DNA from: an uncultured Selenomonas sp. | GTDB lineage: Bacteria > Bacillota > Negativicutes > Selenomonadales > Selenomonadaceae | Length of the DNA stretch: 6,174 bases | Assembly (NCBI GenBank): GCA_945494195.1 | Contig: CALYVJ010000121.1 | Location: 1-6,174 of the forward strand | Direction of reading: 5' to 3' | Shown here: positions 1-5,605 of the stretch, one piece after another | How the letters are laid out: each line of letters starts with the position of its first letter | Numbering within the stretch: the stretch's first letter is position 1 | Translations under genes and position numbers: made by a program | Notes under the pieces: generated by a model | The model's database searches: none | The model's input: only the letters and a program-made list of their open reading frames with translations | Told to the model about the DNA's origin: nothing

Positions 1-32
1 CATTTACCGTTATTTCAGCCCCAAAATACGTT

Positions 33-63
33 AAAAAACGATGAAGCCATTTTAGCTTCATCG
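33..63 (-). terminator. Intrinsic terminator of the nucleoside kinase-like gene
   Basis: A perfect 9-bp stem (CGATGAAGC at 39-47 with GCTTCATCG at 55-63) encloses a 7-base loop. Read on the minus strand it is followed at once by six T residues (38-33). It starts about 30 bases past the stop codon of the kinase gene, so it should end that transcript. There is no T-run on the plus-strand side, so it works in one direction only. Confidence 0.85.
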
Positions 64-92
64 CTTTACCATCAAAAAACAAAATTCGTTAT

Positions 93-1724
93 TCATTTAA
101 AGAACACTGACTTACCGATGAATTCTCGCAGCAGGGAGTTATTGGGGATTTCATCTTCAGCGGTGATATTGTCAAAGTAGGCACAAAAATCCAGCAGGCG
201 GCGGGCTTCGGCGTATTCGGGGACGGCGGACGATATCGTTTCCAGGAGCGGCTCGGCGTATTTCTTTAGCACGCCGAGTTCGTAGATGAGTGCCGAGTTG
301 AACATCACGTCGGCCTCTTCCTGGTACGGAAAGATATTCTTTTCCTCCCCTGCCCGCACGTCGGGCCACTGCTTGAGCGTTTTGAGGGCATGGGCGCCCC
401 GGGTCTGGTAGTCCCGCACCAGGCGGCGCAAGAGCCGCGCATCGGTTGTGGGGATGCGGTTATGGGCGTCGATATTGAGCTGGGTCAACGCGCTAATATA
501 AATCTTGAATTTCTGGGTGCGCGGGACTGCCTCACTGAGTTTTTCATTGAGGCCGTGAATTCCCTCGATGATGATAGGCTGATCCGGCGTTACTTTTAGC
601 GGCGGCACCTTTGGCCATTCCCGGCACCCTGTCAAAAAGTTATAGTGTGGCAACTGAACTTCCCGGCCTGCCAGCAACTTCACCATATGGCGGTTGAATA
701 ACTCTGTATCAAGGGCCTCCAGGCACTCAAAGTCGTATTCTCCCCGTTCGTTGCGCGGGGTGTCCTTACGGGATAAGAAGTAGTCATCCAAAGAAATGGA
801 CACAGGTTCTAAGCCATTTACGCGAAGCTGGATACGCAAGCGCTGGGCAAAGGATGTCTTGCCCGAAGAGGACGGCCCAGCAATCATCACGAGGCGGGCG
901 CCGTCCCGGTGCTGGGTGATGTAATCGGCAATTTGAGCAATGCGCTTTTCCTGCAAAGCCTCTGACACGCGGATGACTTCGCCAATCTGTCCTTCCCGAT
1001 TGGCCCGATTTAAATCCATCACGTAATTACAGTGGAGGATTTTGGCCCAGCTCTTGGACTCATACAGAATCTGGCTGAGCTTGGGCTGGGGAACCCGCTC
1101 ACGGACCCTGCCCGCCGTTTCCTCATCCGGCAGGCGTAAAAGGACACCCGGCGGCTCAAAATCTAAAGCAAACCGCCCCAAATCGCCAGTTTCATACAGC
1201 ATGGGGCCATAGAGGTAATCGTAAAAATCCCCGCAGCGATAAAGGCTGACATTTTGCCGCTGCAGGGCGCCAATGAGCTCCGCCTTTTCAAATTGTTTGG
1301 ATTGTCTAAAAAGCTTTACCGCGGCTTCACGGCTTAACACTTCTTTACGGATGGGATGGTTATCGGCCACAAGGGCCCGCATTTTCTGCTCAATCTGCTG
1401 CACTTTTCCTTTATCGCAGCCATGGCCCCCCGGATGCCGAATCTCGCAGAACAGCCCCTTATTGGCGGTAAACTGTGTAACGACCTCATCCTCCGGATAA
1501 AGCGCATGAACCGCCGTGATAAGCAGGAACAACACACTGCGCCGATAGATCTGCCAACCCGTCTTGCTGTCCAGCGGAATAAAGGTCACATCCCGCACAC
1601 CACTTATATCATTTTGCAAATCATGTACTTCGCCATCGAGTTTAGCAGCCACAATCTTACTAGAATACTCCTGCTGCGCCTTCCCTGCTATTTCCCTCAG
1701 GGACATCCCCGGTAACACTTCCAT
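93..1724 (-). CDS. Uridine kinase-family nucleoside kinase with ThrRS-like N-terminal domains
   Basis: A 543-residue soluble protein, probably an ATP-dependent kinase of a nucleoside or similar small molecule; the substrate cannot be read from sequence. Residues about 1-55 resemble a TGS (ubiquitin-like) domain and about 60-200 resemble the second N-terminal domain of threonyl-tRNA synthetase (for example HPGGHG at 97-102), but no synthetase catalytic core follows. The C-terminal half is a P-loop kinase of the uridine kinase/phosphoribulokinase family: Walker A GPSSSGKTS at 283-291, SLDDYF near 311-316, PHYNFLTG at 359-366, the strand-loop IIIEGIHGLN at 384-393, and an arginine-rich lid DARLLRRLVRD at 428-438. 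This three-part layout is a known bacterial family, so it is not a local fusion. I chose ATG 1724-1722 because GGGAGGG (1737-1731) sits 6 bases before it; the ATG 15 bases upstream overlaps that ribosome binding site. It lies downstream of the PiT terminator and is probably transcribed separately. Confidence 0.9.
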   Translation of the reverse strand: MEVLPGMSLREIAGKAQQEYSSKIVAAKLDGEVHDLQNDISGVRDVTFIPLDSKTGWQIYRRSVLFLLITAVHALYPEDEVVTQFTANKGLFCEIRHPGGHGCDKGKVQQIEQKMRALVADNHPIRKEVLSREAAVKLFRQSKQFEKAELIGALQRQNVSLYRCGDFYDYLYGPMLYETGDLGRFALDFEPPGVLLRLPDEETAGRVRERVPQPKLSQILYESKSWAKILHCNYVMDLNRANREGQIGEVIRVSEALQEKRIAQIADYITQHRDGARLVMIAGPSSSGKTSFAQRLRIQLRVNGLEPVSISLDDYFLSRKDTPRNERGEYDFECLEALDTELFNRHMVKLLAGREVQLPHYNFLTGCREWPKVPPLKVTPDQPIIIEGIHGLNEKLSEAVPRTQKFKIYISALTQLNIDAHNRIPTTDARLLRRLVRDYQTRGAHALKTLKQWPDVRAGEEKNIFPYQEEADVMFNSALIYELGVLKKYAEPLLETISSAVPEYAEARRLLDFCAYFDNITAEDEIPNNSLLREFIGKSVFFK

Positions 1725-1730
1725 GTCAAT

Positions 1731-1737
1731 CCCTCCC
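1731..1737 (-). promoter_or_regulatory. Ribosome binding site deciding the kinase start
   Basis: GGGAGGG on the minus strand, 6 bases before ATG 1724-1722. Its 5' base belongs to the alternative in-frame ATG at 1739-1737. That alternative start has no purine-rich sequence at the right distance, so the shorter protein is preferred. Confidence 0.8.
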
Positions 1738-1744
1738 ATCCATC

Positions 1745-1753
1745 ACTATAACA
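1745..1753 (-). promoter_or_regulatory. Possible extended -10 promoter for the kinase gene
   Basis: On the minus strand TGT-TATAGT (1753-1745) fits an extended -10 element, five of six to TATAAT plus the TG. No convincing -35 lies 16-18 bases upstream, where the sequence is the tail of the PiT terminator. Transcription would start only about a dozen bases before the start codon, just ahead of the GGGAGGG site. Readthrough from the PiT operon is the alternative. Confidence 0.35.
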
Positions 1754-1763
1754 ATTGCATAAC

Positions 1764-1800
1764 AAAAAAGCCCTAGTGTTACCCATATTGTAACACTAAG
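1764..1800 (-). terminator. Intrinsic terminator of the DUF47-PiT operon
   Basis: A 9-bp perfect stem (TAGTGTTAC at 1774-1782, GTAACACTA at 1790-1798) is extended in the minus-strand RNA by a G-U and a C-G pair (1773/1799, 1772/1800). The loop is 7 bases. On the minus strand the stem is followed by GGC and six T residues (1769-1764). It begins 17 bases past the PiT stop codon and separates the phosphate operon from the kinase gene. Confidence 0.85.
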
Positions 1801-1816
1801 ACTCGAATTCCGCTAT

Positions 1817-2815
1817 TTATTTAAAAATCGCACAGACGGCCATATAGGCTACGGCACCCATAGCGGCCGTGCAGGGAATTGTCAGTACCCAGGCCATAAC
1901 CATCTGCTGAGCCACGCCCCAGCGGACGGCATTGACGCGCTTAGCCGTACCAACGCCCATGATAGACCCCGATACGACGTGGGTCGTACTAACCGGCAGA
2001 TGCAAAAGCGTCGCCGTGAAAATAACCGTGGAGGAGTTCAAATCCGCCGCAAATCCGGAGATTGGCTCCAGCTTGAAAATCTTACCGCCAATAGTTTTGA
2101 TGATACGCCATCCGCCGACCGCAGTACCACATGCCATTGCCGTCGCCGCCAATACCTTTACATAGGTTGGAACCTCGAACGCATCGATATAGCCGCCCGA
2201 AAGCAATGCCAGGGTGATGATACCCATCGATTTCTGTGCATCGTTGGACCCATGCGAAAAGGCCATCATAGCCGCCGACAGCACCTGCATTTTCTTGAAC
2301 CGGTGATTGATGGACGAAGGACTGAACCTGCCAAACACCCGGAATAACAGGGTCATGACGATACAGCCGGACACGATACCCAAAATCGGTGAACCGATAA
2401 GCGACAGGATAATCTTGCCGATACCATAGAAGTTTAGCCCATCGGTGCCAACCGATACCAACACCGCACCGATGATACCGCCCACCAGCGCATGGGAGGA
2501 ACTGGATGGAACCGCGAAATACCAAGTGATGATATTCCAGAGCACCGCACCTACCAGCGCCGCCACGATGATGTGCTCATCCACATGCTGGGCCGATTTG
2601 ACGATATCCGTACCGATTGTCTTCGCAACACCGGTACTGTACATTGCCCCCAAAAAGTTCAGCACTGCTGCCATGATAATCGCATGACTCGGATGAAGGG
2701 CCCGCGTCGATACCGACGTGGCTATTGCATTGGCCGTATCATGGAAACCATTGATGAAATCAAACAGCAATGCCAAGCCAATGACTGTAAGGATAAGCAT
2801 CTGTACTTCATGCAT
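1817..2815 (-). CDS. pit: PiT-family inorganic phosphate transporter
   Basis: A 332-residue integral membrane protein of the PiT family (PF01384), expected to import phosphate, often as a metal-phosphate complex, using an ion gradient. Both duplicated PiT signatures are present: DFINGFHDTANAIAT at 19-33, and FSHGSNDAQKSMG at 186-198. Each is followed by a conserved serine/threonine-rich turn, PSSSSHALVGG at 103-113 and PVSTTHVVSG at 274-283. Hydrophobic segments cover nearly the whole chain, with the main polar loop around 160-178. The length fits the short bacterial PitA/PitH-like branch rather than the roughly 500-residue E. coli proteins. The start ATG (2815-2813) lies inside the end of the DUF47 gene, with an 8-base overlap that suggests translational coupling; a GGGGAG lies about 12 bases upstream. 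DUF47-PiT pairing is common and supports the assignment. Whether it carries phosphate, sulfate or a metal-phosphate cannot be settled from sequence. Confidence 0.95.
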   Translation of the reverse strand: MHEVQMLILTVIGLALLFDFINGFHDTANAIATSVSTRALHPSHAIIMAAVLNFLGAMYSTGVAKTIGTDIVKSAQHVDEHIIVAALVGAVLWNIITWYFAVPSSSSHALVGGIIGAVLVSVGTDGLNFYGIGKIILSLIGSPILGIVSGCIVMTLLFRVFGRFSPSSINHRFKKMQVLSAAMMAFSHGSNDAQKSMGIITLALLSGGYIDAFEVPTYVKVLAATAMACGTAVGGWRIIKTIGGKIFKLEPISGFAADLNSSTVIFTATLLHLPVSTTHVVSGSIMGVGTAKRVNAVRWGVAQQMVMAWVLTIPCTAAMGAVAYMAVCAIFK

Positions 2816-3434
2816 ATTTCATTACCACTCCCCGGATCATGTCAGATAACTTCTCACAGTGATCCAACGTATCCTCGAGCTTCTCCAGGATATCTTTCCA
2901 CTTGATAAGCTCGATTGGATCTTTCTCTTTGTCGAAGAGGTAAGCAATCTCATGACGATAAACCCGGTCGCCCTCGCTTTCAATCTGGGCAATTTTATGG
3001 GTCGCATCCAAGATGGCAGCCTGATTCTTGCGAATATCCTTGAGCAATGAGAATGCCCGAATCGTCTGTTCCGTCGCTTCGATGAGCAACTTCGTCATCG
3101 TGACAGCCCCACTCATCGCCTTGCCAGTCCGATACATCACAATGCGCTGCAAAGTTCCCTGAAGGTAGTCCACGCCATCATCGAGACCATTTGCCAGTGC
3201 ATAGATGTCCTCACGGTCAATCGGCGTAATGAACGTCAAATTCAGTTTATCAATAATCTTGTCATTGACCTTATCGGCTTCATGCTCCAAGTCATTGATT
3301 TCTTTTACCTTGTCAACCGCTTTGCTGTAATCCAGCATAACCTCGTCCATCATCAAAGCGCCCTGATAAAAATAATTGGCGCTGTCGACAAACAGGTCAA
3401 AGAACTCGCTGTCTTTCTTTTTGAATTTAAACAT
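2808..3434 (-). CDS. DUF47 PhoU-like accessory protein of the PiT transporter
   Basis: A 208-residue, almost wholly helical cytoplasmic protein of the DUF47/PhoU-like family (PF01865), usually encoded just before a PiT transporter and thought to modulate it. Acidic clusters typical of PhoU-like metal-binding bundles are visible: LEHEAD at 49-54, TPIDREDIYALANGLDDGVDY across 70-90, IESEGDRVYRHE at 151-162, and EKLEDTLDHCEKLSDMI at 184-200. There is no signal peptide or membrane segment. I chose the ATG at 3434-3432 (MFKFKKKDSEFF): AGGA lies 4 bases before it and GGGGAGGA about 11 bases before it, and the length matches the family. A longer in-frame reading from 3509 would begin upstream of the predicted transcription start and add residues foreign to the family. 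The stop codon lies within the first codons of the PiT gene. Confidence 0.93.
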   Translation of the reverse strand: MFKFKKKDSEFFDLFVDSANYFYQGALMMDEVMLDYSKAVDKVKEINDLEHEADKVNDKIIDKLNLTFITPIDREDIYALANGLDDGVDYLQGTLQRIVMYRTGKAMSGAVTMTKLLIEATEQTIRAFSLLKDIRKNQAAILDATHKIAQIESEGDRVYRHEIAYLFDKEKDPIELIKWKDILEKLEDTLDHCEKLSDMIRGVVMKYA

Positions 3435-3480
3435 ACTGTCCTGAGTCCTCCCCGAACGAAATATCACATACACAAGTCTA

Positions 3481-3509
3481 ACTATATCATTATTTGACCT
3501 GTCATTCAA
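3481..3509 (-). promoter_or_regulatory. Promoter of the DUF47-PiT operon
   Basis: Minus strand: -35 TTGAAT (3509-3504), 17-base spacer, -10 TATAGT (3486-3481), with a TG one base before the -10 (extended -10). Predicted start is near 3474, giving a leader of about 40 bases. It lies directly downstream of the aminotransferase terminator. I saw no clear Pho-box repeats, but a TTGACCTGTCAT palindrome-like site overlaps the spacer and the -35. Confidence 0.65.
3494..3505. promoter_or_regulatory. Candidate operator in the DUF47-PiT promoter
   Basis: TTGACCTGTCAT on the plus strand fits TTGACnnGTCAA at nine of ten defined positions. It matches the middle unit of the palindrome cluster at 5051-5062 (read on the minus strand) at 11 of 12 bases. 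It spans most of the spacer and enters the -35, centred about 25 bases before the predicted transcription start, where a bound repressor would block RNA polymerase. The regulator is unknown. Confidence 0.4.
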
Positions 3510-3532
3510 CCAATAATTTCCTACTTGTGCGG

Positions 3533-3574
3533 AAAAAAAGCTGTTCCCTTCATCTATATAGGGAACAGCTTTTT
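3533..3574 (-). terminator. Intrinsic terminator of the aminotransferase gene
   Basis: A 14-bp perfect stem (3535-3548 with 3561-3574, core GCTGTTCCC) closes a 12-base loop. On the minus strand it ends in seven T residues (3539-3533), partly inside the stem. The plus strand also has five T residues (3570-3574), so the element could act in both directions, though no plus-strand gene approaches it. It begins about 47 bases after the aminotransferase stop codon. Confidence 0.9.
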
Positions 3575-3620
3575 CGAAAATATTTTATTTCGTTATCGAA
3601 AGCTTATGCAGTGAGCGAAA

Positions 3621-4865
3621 TCAGCCTTCGACTGCCTTGAGTGCTTTGAGAACTTTGGCGGCGATGCCTTTCATCTTGGCTGCCGATACCGAGCAAGCGG
3701 CAATGCGCACGCCCATCTTGAGTGGTACCGCAAAAATCAGGTCTTCGTGCAGCTTGTCGCAGACAGCCTGCGGGTCTTTTGCCGGTACGGAAAGGAAAAA
3801 ACCACCCTTATATGGCAGTGCGTTGAGGCCGCATTCCTTGGCTTCTTTCATGAACAGCATGCCACGTTCCTGGATCATCTGATAGAATGCGTCACGCTCT
3901 TTCTCGAACTGCGCCAGCGTCTCTTTGTCGGCCGAAATCTTCGCCAAGAGCGTCATCGCACCACGGTTGATATTCGACCAAGTTGCACGGCTCGTGTACT
4001 TGTTGATTTCCTTGAACTCCGTGATGACCTCTTCACTCGAGGATACAGCGACGAGAGCACCCGTGCGCTGGCCATAAGCCGTGTAGCCCTTCGACATCGA
4101 GAACGCGAACATGACAAAGATATTGGCCGACAGGTTGCCGAACTTCTTCATGAACTTGCGCGTCTCATTCTTTTCGCCTGCGTAATCGATATAGGCAATA
4201 TCGACAAGGATGCTCATCTTCTTGCCCTGAGCAGCATATTTTTTCGTGAGGGCAAGGACGTTATCCCAATCCTCTTCCGTTAGGCTAAAGCCCGTCGGAT
4301 TGTGTGCCGGCGTGTTGATGATGACGAGCAGGCTGTCCTGCTCCTTCATGATCTCGTCAACTTTTGCCGTGTAGTCAGCAATGTTGAAGTTGTTGTTTTC
4401 ATCGAACAGCGCATAGTTCGTAAGCTTACAGCCGCACTCGTTGCAGATGACGTTGTAGGTGCCCCAGAACCAGTCTGACGTCAGGACTTTATCGCCACGC
4501 TCGGCGTAGTTGGCTACCGCGTGATGGATAGCCCCCGTGCCGCCAGCAGTCGCGATAGCTGCCGTATATCCCTCCGGCTTCTGATCCGCAAAGGTCAAAT
4601 CGATGACAGCATCAAGGTAATCCGGCAAGCCCGGAATCGGAGCATAGCGGACATAATCTTCAACCGAAAGGGAACGAAATACGCGCTCCATCGTCGGGAT
4701 GCTGGCAAGTTTTCCTTCGTCGTCCATCATAACACCCATCGTTGCATTGGTAACTTTATCGGCACCATGCTTCTTGGCTGCCTCAGCACAGGCGGCACTT
4801 GCTCCAAAAATCGCATCCTTCAGTCTCTTGCTTGCAGCATGCGTTGCTGCCATACTCGTCGTCAT
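3621..4865 (-). CDS. AspC-like class I PLP-dependent aminotransferase
   Basis: A 414-residue cytoplasmic fold-type I aminotransferase, closest in motif pattern to the aspartate/aromatic aminotransferase (AspC/TyrB) group. Visible landmarks: GLPDYLDAV at 79-87, the phosphate-binding GGTGA at 108-112, DWFWGTY at 131-137 where AspC has its cofactor-stacking tryptophan, HNPTG at 188-192, DIAYIDYAG at 222-230 with the pyridine-nitrogen Asp222 and Tyr225, FSMSK at 255-259 with the PLP-binding Lys259, GQRTGA at 265-270, GGFF at 354-357, and VRIAACS at 386-392 with the substrate-carboxylate Arg387. The likely reaction is transfer of an amino group between an amino acid and a 2-oxo acid. The position next to aspartokinase makes aspartate/2-oxoglutarate plausible, but aromatic substrates are equally possible. 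The start ATG 4865-4863 follows AAGGGGA by about 8 bases. The gene has its own promoter and terminator and is not in an operon with aspartokinase. Confidence 0.9.
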   Translation of the reverse strand: MTTSMAATHAASKRLKDAIFGASAACAEAAKKHGADKVTNATMGVMMDDEGKLASIPTMERVFRSLSVEDYVRYAPIPGLPDYLDAVIDLTFADQKPEGYTAAIATAGGTGAIHHAVANYAERGDKVLTSDWFWGTYNVICNECGCKLTNYALFDENNNFNIADYTAKVDEIMKEQDSLLVIINTPAHNPTGFSLTEEDWDNVLALTKKYAAQGKKMSILVDIAYIDYAGEKNETRKFMKKFGNLSANIFVMFAFSMSKGYTAYGQRTGALVAVSSSEEVITEFKEINKYTSRATWSNINRGAMTLLAKISADKETLAQFEKERDAFYQMIQERGMLFMKEAKECGLNALPYKGGFFLSVPAKDPQAVCDKLHEDLIFAVPLKMGVRIAACSVSAAKMKGIAAKVLKALKAVEG

Positions 4866-4910
4866 AGGAAAGTTCCCCTTTCAATCATTTCACCATAAAG
4901 CTTTCGTCGC

Positions 4911-4939
4911 ATCATACTGCTTATTTTCGCAATAAACAA
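4911..4939 (-). promoter_or_regulatory. Candidate promoter of the aminotransferase gene
   Basis: Minus strand: TTGTTT (4939-4934), 17-base spacer, TATGAT (4916-4911, five of six to TATAAT). Predicted start is near 4904, leaving a leader of about 40 bases. A second -10-like TATAGT lies at 4961-4956, without a good -35. The -35 here matches only three of six positions, so the promoter may be weak or need an activator. Confidence 0.5.
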
Positions 4940-4990
4940 TATAAATCGTACAAACACTATAATAACTGTTCTTGTCTGTCCTGTCTACCA

Positions 4991-5009
4991 ATACAGGTGT
5001 ATGTATACA
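4991..5009. repeat. Palindromes upstream of the aminotransferase promoter
   Basis: ATACAGGTGTAT (4991-5002) is a perfect inverted repeat of 5-bp arms around a 2-bp centre. It runs straight into TGTATACA (5002-5009), a perfect 8-bp palindrome. The centre of the first lies about 90 bases before the predicted transcription start. It is a plausible protein-binding site, but AT-rich short palindromes also arise by chance. Confidence 0.35.
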
Positions 5010-5034
5010 ATATTTTTCACCTATTTCATCCCGG

Positions 5035-5075
5035 AGATTGACCAGTCAACTTGACAGGTCAATCTGATCGGTCAA
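5035..5075. repeat. Three palindromic TTGACnnGTCAA units at 13-bp period
   Basis: Plus-strand units are TTGACCAGTCAA (5038-5049), TTGACAGGTCAA (5051-5062) and CTGATCGGTCAA (5064-5075), starting exactly 13 bp apart. The first two are perfect 5-bp inverted repeats with a 2-bp centre; the third keeps a good right half. The first two together form a 31-bp inverted repeat (5035-5065) centred on 5050, with one mismatched pair (5044/5056). The cluster lies between the aspartokinase terminator, whose T-run it touches, and the aminotransferase promoter. The form suggests an operator for a dimeric regulator; a small RNA hairpin is the alternative. Confidence 0.6.
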
Positions 5076-5111
5076 AAAAAGACTCTGCCCCCTAATAGCA
5101 GGCAGAGTCTT
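5074..5111 (-). terminator. Intrinsic terminator of the aspartokinase gene
   Basis: An 11-bp perfect stem (5079-5089 with 5101-5111, core GACTCTGCC) has an 11-base loop and is followed on the minus strand by seven T residues (5080-5074, two within the stem). It starts 5 bases past the stop codon. The T-run merges into the first unit of the palindrome cluster. Confidence 0.9.
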
Positions 5112-5116
5112 ACCTC

Positions 5117-5605
5117 TTATTTGTTCGGGAAGAATTCGTCGTGAATTGCGTTAACTGCTTCTTTGAGCTGGGAGCCCTTTACCAAGCAGGAAATGCTGAT
5201 TTCCGACGTGCTGATGATATCGATGTTGATGCCTACCTTAGACAGGGCACCAAACATACGGGAAGCCGTGCCCGGGTTGCCGAGCATGCCAGCACCGACG
5301 ATGGAGACTTTGGCCACATCTTCCTCGATGAGGACAGCAACAGCATTGAGTTTGTCTGCCACACCATCAACGACCTTCTTAGCCTCGGCCAAGTCGCTGG
5401 CAGCTACCGTAAATACCATGTCGGTAACATTCTTTTCGATATTGCGAATAGACTGAACAATCATGTCAACATCGATGTTGGCATCCGCCAGGGCCGAGAA
5501 GATTTCGTGGGCAATGCCCGGCGTATTCGGAATCCCGAGTACCGCAATCTTGGCAACCTTCTCGTCGTGGGCAACGCCACGGATAACAAAATCTTTATCT
5601 TCCAT
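5117..5605 (-). CDS. lysC: Predicted beta subunit of aspartokinase from an internal start
   Basis: An in-frame ATG (5605-5603, MEDKDFVIRG) inside the aspartokinase gene is preceded by GGGAGG with 8 bases of spacing. It would yield a 162-residue protein holding only the two ACT domains (about 18-80 with PNTPG at 26-30, and 98-160 with GMLGNPG at 106-112 and STSEIS at 132-137). In B. subtilis aspartokinase II and C. glutamicum LysC a separate beta subunit made from an in-frame internal start gives an alpha2beta2 enzyme. The position here, just after the PGTII segment that closes the kinase domain, corresponds to the Corynebacterium start. Production is inferred from the site and the family. Confidence 0.65.
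   Translation of the reverse strand: MEDKDFVIRGVAHDEKVAKIAVLGIPNTPGIAHEIFSALADANIDVDMIVQSIRNIEKNVTDMVFTVAASDLAEAKKVVDGVADKLNAVAVLIEEDVAKVSIVGAGMLGNPGTASRMFGALSKVGINIDIISTSEISISCLVKGSQLKEAVNAIHDEFFPNK

Noticed and set aside
1..32. Possible start of another minus-strand gene (ATG at 3-1)
   Set aside because: Only one start-like triplet is visible after the terminator and no coding sequence remains in the window to support it.
1725..1739. Upstream ATG as start of the kinase gene
   Set aside because: This ATG overlaps the GGGAGGG ribosome binding site that is ideally spaced for the ATG at 1724, and it has no such site of its own.
3435..3509. 25-residue N-terminal extension of DUF47 from an ATG at 3509
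   Set aside because: The codons coincide with the predicted promoter and leader, the added residues do not resemble the family, and 208 residues from the Met at 3434 fits the usual length.
3533..3574. Hairpin as evidence of convergent transcription
   Set aside because: The stem has T-runs on both strands, but no plus-strand gene precedes it, so it is recorded only as the terminator of the minus-strand aminotransferase.
3747..4283. 178-codon open frame on the plus strand opposite the aminotransferase
   Set aside because: It is the shadow of a well-supported gene whose catalytic motifs all read on the minus strand. No domain or family resemblance was recognised.
5035..5075. The 13-bp repeats as a CRISPR fragment or replication iterons
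   Set aside because: Units are 12 bp with 1-bp gaps, too short for CRISPR and without spacers. Only three exist, with no Rep or DnaA gene nearby in a core metabolic setting.
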